A DNA stretch of 40,850 nucleotides from Candidatus Schekmanbacteria bacterium (GTDB lineage Bacteria; CSSED10-310; JACPHN01), in contig JACPHN010000134.1 of NCBI GenBank assembly GCA_016188575.1, positions 1 to 40,850 on the forward strand, given 5' to 3'. Below, in pieces: positions 24,033 to 32,007 of the stretch. The translations under genes and the position numbers were made by a program. Position 1 is the stretch's first letter; every line of letters starts with the position of its first letter. Below the pieces are notes generated by a model that was given only the letters and a program-made list of their open reading frames with translations, was not told the origin of the DNA and ran no database searches.

Positions 24033-25680
24033 TATGGAGGACCTCCGGTACTCGCCGCGACGGAAAGGCACCGATTGCCAGACCAAAGGAACCACCGTTG
24101 TGGGCCCACTGGCCCCCGACCACGAGTTGGAAGTGAGCGACGCGCCTGCCGCCGACATTTCGGCTCACGCCGAGGAAGCCGATGTCAGCTACATGGTGCT
24201 GGCCGCAAGAGTTGAAGCAGCCGCTTGTCTTGATTCGCAGTTTGGCGACTTCAGGGTGAATCGTCGCGGCTTGATGCGCAAGACGACTTTCGAGGACGCG
24301 CGCGAGACCGCGTGAGGAGGAGATTCCTAGCTTACAAGTGTCGGTGCCGGGGCATGCGGTAATGTCAGCAATTGTGCCGGCTCCGGGCTGGTCAAGGCCA
24401 ATCTCTCGCAGTTCCTGATAAAACTCCGGCAATGCAGCCTCGGGCACCCAGCGAAAGACGATGTTCTGCTCGGCCGTTGTGCGGACGGTGTCGCCAGTAA
24501 TAGTCCGGGCCAGGTCGGCGAGCCGGCGAAATTGGTGCGCAGTCGCATCGCCGAGGGGCAGGCGCACGGTGGCGACAGCGTAGCCCTCCTGGCGTTGTGG
24601 CTTGACATTGGAAGTGCGCCAAGCGGTGAAGTCTGCGGCAGAGCATTCCACCGCAAGTCGCGCGCCTGGTCGCTTTGGCCTGTCACTCTGCGCGTCGAGG
24701 TCAGACAGAAAAGTTGTCCAACGTTCATCGTCTGGGATCTTCTCGCGCTCCGCAAAAACCAGTTTGCGAAACTCCTCGATCCCTAGCTTGTCGACGAGAA
24801 ACTTGATTCGTGCGCGCGAGCGGTTTTCCTTTTCGCCAAGTCGCGCGTATACGCGGCAAACGGCCTGCGCAATGGGCAATAGCTCCGCCTCCGGCGCGAA
24901 GTCCGTGAGCACGCGCGCAGCTCTCGGAACGGCGCCCAAACCACCGCCGACGACGATGCGAAATCCATGCTGTGTAGTTCCCTCGACTGCTCGGCTGACG
25001 GCCTGTGCACCCAGGCAGTGAAAGTTGGTCAGCCCACAGGCTTCGTCGGCACAGCCAGAGAAGGCAATCTTGAATTTCCGTCCGAAATCTTGAACGTCGC
25101 GGTGCCCGAGAAGGAAAAAGGCCAGGGCATGGGCGTATGGTGTGACGTCAAAGGCCTCTGTGGCGCAGACGCCCGCACAGGGGCAGGCGGTGACGTTGCG
25201 AACGCTGTTGCCACAGGCCTCCAAAGTCGTGATTCCGACCGCGGCGAGGCGGCGCATGAGATCGGGAGTATCATCGATATGAACGAAATGGAGTTGTACG
25301 TCTTGGCGGGTCGTGACGTGAAGAATTCCGTCAGAATATTCTTCTGCCAGCTCCGCGAGAACCTCCATCTGCGCCACCGTGAGCCGCCCCATGGGGAGTT
25401 TGACGCGCTGCATGCCGGGAGCGTCCCAGATGGTATCGGGTCCTTTCGTCAAACTACCGCACGGATACTGGACATGCTGCGTAGTCTGGCCGTCATGGCG
25501 TTGACCGTTGTCGTATCGCTGGCCGTATACGCCGCGGCGCAGGCGAGTCTCGGAGAAAACTCTCTCTTCCATCTTGCTTTGGCGGCGGAGCTGCATTTGC
25601 GTTTCGAAGACGTCGATTTGCCGTGCCCAATCGGCCGGCATCTGGCTTCCGAGGCGCTCGCTCCAAGTTAGGACGCTCAT
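23938..25680 (-). CDS. Siroheme/[4Fe-4S] nitrite or sulfite reductase, C-terminus disrupted
   Basis: Starts at ATG 25680 with GGAGGT upstream; 580 residues beginning MSVLTWSERLGSQMPADWAR. Two duplicated halves are visible. The N-terminal ferredoxin-like segment has RLTVAQMEVLAELAEEYSDG and HVTTRQDVQLHFVHI. The cluster and siroheme ligands are Cys443 and Cys449 in ACPGTDTCKLG and Cys488 and Cys492 in SGCFNSCGQHH, the standard C-x5-C plus C-x3-C pattern. The N-half has matching CPCAGVC and SGCADEACG. The sequence does not settle nitrite versus sulfite. The last ~30 residues (WRHGRWGMCRRSCVLRGLRP) are a frame-shifted reading of the helical extension, so the natural C-terminus is lost near 24,020-24,032. 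The longer frame to 25917 is not supported. Confidence 0.85.
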   Translation of the reverse strand: MSVLTWSERLGSQMPADWARQIDVFETQMQLRRQSKMEERVFSETRLRRGVYGQRYDNGQRHDGQTTQHVQYPCGSLTKGPDTIWDAPGMQRVKLPMGRLTVAQMEVLAELAEEYSDGILHVTTRQDVQLHFVHIDDTPDLMRRLAAVGITTLEACGNSVRNVTACPCAGVCATEAFDVTPYAHALAFFLLGHRDVQDFGRKFKIAFSGCADEACGLTNFHCLGAQAVSRAVEGTTQHGFRIVVGGGLGAVPRAARVLTDFAPEAELLPIAQAVCRVYARLGEKENRSRARIKFLVDKLGIEEFRKLVFAEREKIPDDERWTTFLSDLDAQSDRPKRPGARLAVECSAADFTAWRTSNVKPQRQEGYAVATVRLPLGDATAHQFRRLADLARTITGDTVRTTAEQNIVFRWVPEAALPEFYQELREIGLDQPGAGTIADITACPGTDTCKLGISSSRGLARVLESRLAHQAATIHPEVAKLRIKTSGCFNSCGQHHVADIGFLGVSRNVGGRRVAHFQLVVGGQWAHNGGSFGLAIGAFPSRRVPEVLHTLTARVHDWRHGRWGMCRRSCVLRGLRPRGR

Positions 25681-25884
25681 GAAGACCTCCGTCGCGGATC
25701 GGCGACGCCTGTTCTTGCCGGCAGCGCCGGTCGCCGCGAACGTCACTGTATAGATAGCGCCCGCGACGACCTTCCAAGAAGGGCTCGTGGCGCGTAGGCT
25801 TGCTCGAAGAAGGTGGGAAGCCGGCGCGCCGCACCAGATGCGATGCGGCACAGCATGCTCCCTCGTCCCGCACCGTACCACCTT

Positions 25885-25901
25885 TTGACGCGCTACGTCA
25901 A
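25885..25901. promoter_or_regulatory. Dyad TTGACG-N5-CGTCAA upstream of siroheme reductase
   Basis: A perfect inverted repeat of 6 + 6 bases with a 5-base centre, 19 bases after the mutase stop and about 205 bases upstream of the reductase start. The same TTGACG read on the minus strand could serve as a -35 box with TACGGT 18 bases on. This fits an operator over a promoter, but the regulator is unknown. Confidence 0.4.
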
Positions 25902-25919
25902 GTAGCGGCCGGGCCATCG

Positions 25920-28900
25920 CTACATGTTGCGGCGGTATTGGCCGCCCACCTCGAACAACGCTTGGGTGATCTGTTCAAGGCTGCAGACTTTGACCGTCTC
26001 CATGAGCTCGGCAAAGATATTCCCGCCGGCAAGTGCCACGGTCTTGAGCGCTGCAAGGGCTGCGGGAGCGAACTCCGCGTGCTGCGCCTTGAATGTTTCG
26101 ACACCGGTCACTTGCTGCATCTTCTCGTCATCGGTCGATCGGCTAAGCGCGACCTCGACCACCCCTTCCGGTTGCGTGCGGGTCAGAAAAGTGTTGACGC
26201 CGACTATTGGCAACTCACCGCTGTGTTTTCTTCGTTCATACAGCAAGGACTCTTCCTGGATTTTCGACCGCTGGTACATCACTTCCATCGCTCCGAGCAC
26301 GCCGCCGCGCTCCGCGATTCTATCAAACTCTTGTAGCACCGCGTGCTCAACGGCATCGGTCAGCGCCTGCAGAAAATAGGATCCTTGCATAGGGTTCTCA
26401 GATCGCGTAAGTCCATATTCTCGGTTAATAATGAGCTGGATAGCAAGCGCACGGCGTACAGAATCTTCCGTTGGCGTAGTTATTGCCTCGTCATACGCAT
26501 TTGTGTGCAGGCTGTTACAATTGTCGCATATTGCGTATAAAGCTTGCAGAGTCGTCCGGATATCGTTGAACGAGATTTCCTGAGCATGGAGCGATCTTCC
26601 AGACGTTTGGATGTGGTACTTGAGCTGCTGGCTTCTTGCGGCTGCGCCGTACACGTCTCGCATGGCGATCGCCCAAATTCTCCGTGCGACGCGGCCAATG
26701 ACGGCATACTCAGGATCAATTCCGTTGCTGAAGAAGAAAGAGAGATTTCTCGCGAAGTCGTCTATTTGCATTCCGCGGGACAGGTAATATTCCACGTAAG
26801 TGAAGGCATTCGAAAGTGTGAATGCGAGCTGTGTAATCGGGTTTGCACCCGCTTCCGCAATGTGGTAGCCCGATATGGATACAGAATAGAAGTTACGAAT
26901 ATTGTTTTCGACAAAATATTCCTGGATGTCGCCCATCATCTTCAGAGCAAATTCCGTGGCGAATATGCACGTGTTTTGGGCCTGGTCTTCCTTGAGAATA
27001 TCGGCCTGCACTGTGCCGCGAACGCACGCCAGCGTATCTGCCTTGATGGCGCGGTATTCTTCAGGTGAGATCACGCGATCACCGCTCAGACTGAGGAGAC
27101 CCAATCCGCTGCCGTCGTGCGTTTCGGGCAAGTCAGGGGCGCGATAGACGGTTTGTTTGGGGCACAGTTCGGCGATGAGCTCAAGTGTTCTTTCCCACCT
27201 GTCCGAAGCGCGAAGCCGACGCTCGACCGCCTGGTCGATCGCCGTGTTCAGGAACATGGCGAGCAGGACAGGAGCGGGACCATTAATGGTCATGGAGACG
27301 CTGGTGCTCGGTGCGCAAAGATCGAAGCCGGAGTAGAGTCGTTTGGCGTCGTCTACCGTTGCAATGCTGACCCCGGAGTTGCCGATTTTCCCAAAAATAT
27401 CGGGACGCCGTTCCGGGTCTCTGCCGTAGAGCGTTACCGAGTCGAAAGCGGTGGACAGCCGGGCGGCCGGCTGCCCGGCCGAAAGGTAGTGAAATCGCTT
27501 GTTGGTGCGCTCGGGGGTGCCTTCTCCCGCGAACATGCGGGTAGGATCCTCGGTGGAGCGTTTGTACGGGAAGATTCCCGCCGTGAATGGGAACTGACCC
27601 GGGGCATTCTCCAGCCGCGCCCACGCGATCAGCTCCTTCCAGTCGTCAGTGGTGGGCAGAGTAACGCGGGGAATCCTGGTGCCAGAGAGTGATTCGGAGT
27701 AGTTCTCGACACTGATTTCGCGCTCGCGCACCCGATAGCGGTTTTGCGGTGCCGAATAGTCGCGACGCAGCTCCGGGAGCGCCTGCAGGAAGTTGCGCGA
27801 GGGCGGGCTGAGCTTCGCGAGCAGCTCGTCATGGCGACGCGCGAGCTCAGTAATCATTGGCTCCAGCGCATCGCCTGGCGACACCAACCGCGGACCGCCT
27901 AGCAGCGATGTGCCTGGTGCCCCGCTCGTGCCACCCAGCTCAGCAATAGTGCGTCGCAGGCCATCCGCCCGACCGGCGATGTCGGCATCGGCCTGCGTTG
28001 TCGCGCGATACGCTCGCACCGCATCCGCAACGTCCGCGAGGTAGCGAGACCGGCGATCCGGGACAACAACGGGAATTTCGGCGATTCGAGGAGGCTGAGC
28101 AGATGGCAACCAGCCGTTCGCTCGACGCTGGTCCACAAGCTGCATGAGGTGCCGAAAGACCGTATCGACGCCAGGATCGCCGTAGCGGCTCGCCATGCAC
28201 GAAACGACCGGCATTGCCTGGAGATCGAAGTCTGCACGCCCGCGATTGCGCCGCATCTGCTTCGCAACGTGGTTGCGCGCGTCCGTGGCACCGCGTTTGT
28301 CGGCCTTATTCACTACAACGAGGTCGGCAAAGTCGAGCATGTCGATTTTCTCGAGCTGAGATGGCGCGCCGAACTCAGGCGTCATGACATAGACCGAGAC
28401 ATCGCTAAGGTCGACGATTTCAGAGCTGCTCTGCCCGCTGCCAGCGGTCTCGATGAGAACAAGGTCGAACCCGGCGCATTGGAGTGCGAAAGTAGCATCA
28501 GCGACGGTCTCCGAGATGACTGAATTGGCTTGCCGGGTGGCCATGGAGCGTAAGTAACTTCGCGATCCTCCGATCGCATTCATCCGGATTCTATCGCCCA
28601 GCAGGGCGCCGCCACTGCGTCTCCTGGTGGGGTCGATGCAGAGCACCGCGACAGTGCGGGTGGGGTGATAGTGCAGCACGCGCCTGAGCAGCTCGTCAGC
28701 GAGCGATGACTTGCCGGAACCGCCGACGCCCGTAATGCCGACAACCGGGGCCAGGCACTTCGGGGCACCGTTCCGAAGCTCGTGCAGGATGGTGTCCCGA
28801 TGAGCGCGTGCGGCGCTGGCGCGGTCGCCGTCGGCGGCCGTGGCGGCCGAGACGTGGAAATGCTCCAGCGCTGTGAGGATCCTGGACACCACGCCGTGCT

Positions 28901-29411
28901 CGCGGCGAAAAAACGCCGCCGGAATCACGGTATGCGGCGCGCGCCGATGCGTACCGCAAATGGTGATCATGTCCTGGATCATGCCGTCGAGCCCGAGACG
29001 GCGGCCGTCTTCGGCAGAGTAGATACTGGCGATTCCGAGGCGGACGAGCTCGCGGCTTTCGCTATCGGTGATGGTGCCGCCTCCGCCGGCAAAGACGCGC
29101 ACGTGCTTCGCCCCCCGCTCGGCGAGCAAAGTGAGCATGAAGGCAAAGAACTCCATGTGCCCCCCTTGATAGGAGGACACGGCAATCGCGTCCGCATCCT
29201 CTTCTATGGCCGCCGTAACGATGTCGACGACGGACCGGTCGTGCCCGAGGTGAACTACCTCGACGCCCCGCGCCTGTAGCAGTCGCCGGATAATGTTGAT
29301 TGAAGCGTCATGCCCGTCAAAGAGGCTGGTCGCGGTGATGAAGCGAAGGGGCACGGCAATGACTTCTGCCTGGGCCGCCGGTGCGGCGGTGGCCGGGGTA
29401 GGTGCGGTCAT
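25920..29411 (-). CDS. icmF: Fused acyl-CoA mutase/G-protein (IcmF type)
   Basis: Starts at ATG 29411 (AGGATT upstream); 1163 residues. The N-terminal cobalamin-binding domain holds DGHDAS (Asp32, His34), SSYQGGHMEFF and FAGGGGT. A MeaB/ArgK-type GTPase follows with P-loop GITGVGGSGKSS near residues 226-236, LIETAGSGQSS and NKAD. The mutase barrel carries FPYKRSTEDPTRMFAG, LSTAFDSVTLYGRDPERRPD, KIGNSGVSIATVDDAKRLYS and TSVSMTINGPAPVLLAMF. The order B12-GTPase-mutase is that of IcmF, which isomerises isobutyryl- and n-butyryl-CoA, using the built-in G domain for cofactor loading. Tyr616 stands where many IcmF have Phe, so the acyl substrate is uncertain. DNA from about 27,060 down to 26,200 is visibly AT-richer than the GTPase part. 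Confidence 0.9.
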   Translation of the reverse strand: MTAPTPATAAPAAQAEVIAVPLRFITATSLFDGHDASINIIRRLLQARGVEVVHLGHDRSVVDIVTAAIEEDADAIAVSSYQGGHMEFFAFMLTLLAERGAKHVRVFAGGGGTITDSESRELVRLGIASIYSAEDGRRLGLDGMIQDMITICGTHRRAPHTVIPAAFFRREHGVVSRILTALEHFHVSAATAADGDRASAARAHRDTILHELRNGAPKCLAPVVGITGVGGSGKSSLADELLRRVLHYHPTRTVAVLCIDPTRRRSGGALLGDRIRMNAIGGSRSYLRSMATRQANSVISETVADATFALQCAGFDLVLIETAGSGQSSSEIVDLSDVSVYVMTPEFGAPSQLEKIDMLDFADLVVVNKADKRGATDARNHVAKQMRRNRGRADFDLQAMPVVSCMASRYGDPGVDTVFRHLMQLVDQRRANGWLPSAQPPRIAEIPVVVPDRRSRYLADVADAVRAYRATTQADADIAGRADGLRRTIAELGGTSGAPGTSLLGGPRLVSPGDALEPMITELARRHDELLAKLSPPSRNFLQALPELRRDYSAPQNRYRVREREISVENYSESLSGTRIPRVTLPTTDDWKELIAWARLENAPGQFPFTAGIFPYKRSTEDPTRMFAGEGTPERTNKRFHYLSAGQPAARLSTAFDSVTLYGRDPERRPDIFGKIGNSGVSIATVDDAKRLYSGFDLCAPSTSVSMTINGPAPVLLAMFLNTAIDQAVERRLRASDRWERTLELIAELCPKQTVYRAPDLPETHDGSGLGLLSLSGDRVISPEEYRAIKADTLACVRGTVQADILKEDQAQNTCIFATEFALKMMGDIQEYFVENNIRNFYSVSISGYHIAEAGANPITQLAFTLSNAFTYVEYYLSRGMQIDDFARNLSFFFSNGIDPEYAVIGRVARRIWAIAMRDVYGAAARSQQLKYHIQTSGRSLHAQEISFNDIRTTLQALYAICDNCNSLHTNAYDEAITTPTEDSVRRALAIQLIINREYGLTRSENPMQGSYFLQALTDAVEHAVLQEFDRIAERGGVLGAMEVMYQRSKIQEESLLYERRKHSGELPIVGVNTFLTRTQPEGVVEVALSRSTDDEKMQQVTGVETFKAQHAEFAPAALAALKTVALAGGNIFAELMETVKVCSLEQITQALFEVGGQYRRNM

Positions 29412-30006
29412 GATGATAATCCTGGGAAGAGAGGCGTCAGTGGACGCGCGCCGCAAGTCAAACGGTAAGCGCGCGCTGCTCCCGCTGTCAAGGGTAGGGG
29501 TAATCGGCAGCAGGGAATGGTGAAGTCGGCGCGCCAAAGCCCTGAGTCTGCCTCGCCCGACTGTTTCCTCGGCGCCAGAGCGAGAGCGGTGCGCTGGGAT
29601 CCGGCGCCGCCTGCACCGGGAAGATCAGAGTTTGGCCTGCGGTTTGCAACAGCGACGAGCAACACGGAGAATGGCCTGTTGGAGGTTGCGGTCTCTGTGA
29701 CGACATCGGCCACAATGACCTGGTTTCAACTCGGGCTTCCGACGGATGTGCGAAATGCACCGGTTTGAGGAGATGGAACGGCAAGTGCAAAGCCGCTACC
29801 GAGCGTCCGCGTTGACGGGCCAGTCCGTGCGTCTTCCGGGCGACATTGTGCTCTGTCCTCTTTCCGATCACCGGTGGTGCATCTTCCTCGTCACTGCGAC
29901 CGCCCCTGATCGGCCACCCGTGTTGCTTTACGTTCGCGACAGTCGATCGCTGGCGATGCAAGCTGCCGCCTATCATGTCGAGGAGCGTGGTAATCACGAG
30001 GCCGAT
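29412..30006. other. Gap between mutase and FHA genes, no secure gene
   Basis: About 600 bases with the mutase promoter near one end. On the plus strand, two overlapping short frames (29517-29768 and 29746-30237) have codon positions that look moderately protein-like. A minus frame at 29488-29997 is Pro/Arg/Ser-rich and shadow-like. No terminator or RNA structure was recognised here. Confidence 0.4.
29462..29491 (-). promoter_or_regulatory. Candidate promoter for icmF-type gene
   Basis: On the minus strand TTGACA (plus 29486-29491) is followed after 18 bases by TACCGT (plus 29462-29467), about 50 bases before the start codon. The -35 is a perfect match to the sigma-70 consensus; the -10 is only 3 of 6. 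Confidence 0.4.
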
Positions 30007-30237
30007 CTACCTGCCTGTCAACGCCACCAGCCAATTGAGCAGCAGACTGGCGGTCATCAACACGGCACCTGCCAGGGCGAAGCGCAACGGATCCAGCCGA
30101 GTGCTGCGGAGCGCGAGAGCGGCGAGGATTGCAGCGGCGACCACGGCCGCGAGGACCGCACGGTGAACAAACGACTCGGCCGTCTGGGAAGACAGGTCGT
30201 TCGCCTTGGACGGATGGCGTCCGGCCGGGAGACCTGA
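29746..30237 (+). CDS. Possible small hypothetical protein
   Basis: 163-residue frame; a start at ATG 29773 is also possible. Residues 10-85 (GQSVRLPGDIVLCPLSDHRW, CIFLVTATAPDRPPVLLYVR) look like a compact alpha/beta protein, but the part from about residue 88 on is antisense to the FHA gene end and reads as low-complexity. No strong ribosome-binding site. An overlapping frame (29517-29768) upstream may be a related or frameshifted piece. Confidence 0.25.
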   Translation: MCEMHRFEEMERQVQSRYRASALTGQSVRLPGDIVLCPLSDHRWCIFLVTATAPDRPPVLLYVRDSRSLAMQAAAYHVEERGNHEADLPACQRHQPIEQQTGGHQHGTCQGEAQRIQPSAAERESGEDCSGDHGREDRTVNKRLGRLGRQVVRLGRMASGRET

Positions 30238-32007
30238 AGGCGGGGCGCCCCAATAGGACGCGGTTTCGCTCGCCACGGCCGAGCCCCACGAGACCTCCAG
30301 TCGCAGCCTGTGCCGTTCCTCATCGGCGCCGTGAGCGACTTGCAGAGTTGCTGCGTAGGTTCCCACCTGGTCTCCGCGTAGCCACTCCATTAGCGCGTGG
30401 ATGTCGGTATCGCGATCCCATTTGAGCAGTCGACCGCCGGAAAGACGAGCCAGTGACTCTACCTGTTCATTTGGAGCGCCGTCGGTCGTCACCGCGCTGA
30501 ACGCGACGCTAACCTGCTGAAGACGACTCGCCGTGGCGCGGACGTCGACCCCGCCAAGCGAGCTGCGGCCGCCGATCAGGATTACGTGCCGGCGTTTTCC
30601 GGGGGCCGCCAGCGCGAGGTTCACGGACTTGACGAGCGCCTGCGCCAGGCTAGGTGAATCGCCTTCCGGGTTGAGCTGGCGGATGGCGTGAAGCATGGCA
30701 TCGCGGTCGCTGCCGAGGTCGCGAACGATCTGCACATCGGCGCCCGCGACCACCAGTGCGGCGAGGTCGGCATCGGCCAGTCGTCCCATCAACGCCGTGG
30801 CGGCCTCCCGAGCGCGAAAGAAGGATCTTCCGCGGGTATCGAGCTGCGCCTCCAGTAGCACCACGACGGCCAGCGGCCCGGCCGGCACGGCCATCACCGA
30901 GCTCTCCAAGGAGCGCAGCAGCAGCGGCGCGTCGTCAAGGTAGAAAGCGATGTCCTCCGCCGCCAGGCCGACCAAGGGCTGCTCGCCTCTGGACAATGCA
31001 AAGCGAACCTCCACGTCCGGCTGGCGGCCAAGGTCGACGCCAAGCAGGGTGAGCCGGACAGGACTTGCGGCCTGAACGGCGCTCGGGGCAATTCCGGAAA
31101 GACATGCCAGGAGCGCAGCGACCGCGGCTGGCGCCGCTCTTGCCGCGTCATAGGCACTCACGGGAGCTCCCGGGGACAGGGTGCGAAACTCAAGCAAGCT
31201 GGTGCCAACGACGATTCGGTCACCGGTGCAAATCTCCGCTTCCTGGACAGCGGCGCCATTGAGTTGCGTGAGGTTTACGCTGGCCTCATTTCGCAATGTG
31301 AACAGACGACGCCGCGGATCGTACTGAATGGTCGCTTGTGTCCGGGACACCGTCGGTTCATCGAGCGAAACGGTGTTTTCCCGAGCGCCGGGGCGCCCGA
31401 TGGTAATCGCCACACCTTTGCACCGAAAGAAGTGGCCCTTGAGGGGACCTTCGAGGACGAGGATCTCGACGTCGGGCGGACGAAAGCCGGTGTACGTCAG
31501 GATGGCGAGCAGGGCGACGGCAGTAGCCAAAAGGATGGCCGTCGAGGCACCATAGACCGTGATCATGGAAATGCCGGTGAGGCGGCGGATTTCATATAGA
31601 GATGGGGCAAGGGCATTCCTGCTGTTCTGCGCCACAATAGCTTCGACGGTGACCTGAGAGCCGAGCGCGGCGCGTCGGGGTGAGCGAACGGAAACAAGAC
31701 CGCCTCCGGCGTCAGTAATCACATAGCGGGAGATTCCATCCGAACGCGGGGCGAGGTCTTCGCGGGAAATGCTTGTAATGGCGCGGTTCTGTTCACCGAG
31801 GAGCATGAGAGGGTCGACAACCTTGCCTTCGACGATGACTATACTGGCCCAGTAGTCCACTGGTTGAGCGAGCAGATCTCGGATCAGCACGCGGCGCGGA
31901 CCGGTGGGGTGCGACCACCAGTGGGACACGAGCGGCACCGCGCCGACGACGAGCACTGCGGCAATCACGGCCGTTAGCAGGCCCGGGAAGCCGCGAAGAG
32001 TCTTCAT
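30007..32007 (-). CDS. Polytopic membrane protein with FHA and VWA-like domains
   Basis: Has 666 residues; its ATG (32007) overlaps the smc stop as ATGA, implying translational coupling. TM at 5-27, an OB-like domain at 40-145, TM at 148-172, FHA at 182-275, TM at 293-314, a VWA-like fold at 378-540, and two C-terminal TM helices. With N-terminus inside, the FHA domain would be cytosolic and the VWA domain external. FHA features are IGRPGARENTVSL, EPTVSRTQATIQYD and TQLNG, but the usual SxxH is SRTQ and NG-T is weak. The VWA part (AVVVLLEAQLDTRGRSFFRA) lacks the DxSxS MIDAS motif, so metal-dependent adhesion is unlikely. It probably reads a phosphothreonine signal in the cytosol. The family is not known to me. 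Confidence 0.75.
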   Translation of the reverse strand: MKTLRGFPGLLTAVIAAVLVVGAVPLVSHWWSHPTGPRRVLIRDLLAQPVDYWASIVIVEGKVVDPLMLLGEQNRAITSISREDLAPRSDGISRYVITDAGGGLVSVRSPRRAALGSQVTVEAIVAQNSRNALAPSLYEIRRLTGISMITVYGASTAILLATAVALLAILTYTGFRPPDVEILVLEGPLKGHFFRCKGVAITIGRPGARENTVSLDEPTVSRTQATIQYDPRRRLFTLRNEASVNLTQLNGAAVQEAEICTGDRIVVGTSLLEFRTLSPGAPVSAYDAARAAPAAVAALLACLSGIAPSAVQAASPVRLTLLGVDLGRQPDVEVRFALSRGEQPLVGLAAEDIAFYLDDAPLLLRSLESSVMAVPAGPLAVVVLLEAQLDTRGRSFFRAREAATALMGRLADADLAALVVAGADVQIVRDLGSDRDAMLHAIRQLNPEGDSPSLAQALVKSVNLALAAPGKRRHVILIGGRSSLGGVDVRATASRLQQVSVAFSAVTTDGAPNEQVESLARLSGGRLLKWDRDTDIHALMEWLRGDQVGTYAATLQVAHGADEERHRLRLEVSWGSAVASETASYWGAPPSGLPAGRHPSKANDLSSQTAESFVHRAVLAAVVAAAILAALALRSTRLDPLRFALAGAVLMTASLLLNWLVALTGR

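Noticed and set aside
25681-25917. Upstream in-frame extension of the siroheme reductase
   Set aside because: The 79 residues are Arg/Ala/Ser-rich, and a good ribosome-binding site precedes ATG 25680.
29412-29537. Upstream in-frame extension of the mutase
   Set aside because: It lies over the candidate promoter, and the B12 domain starts normally after ATG 29411.
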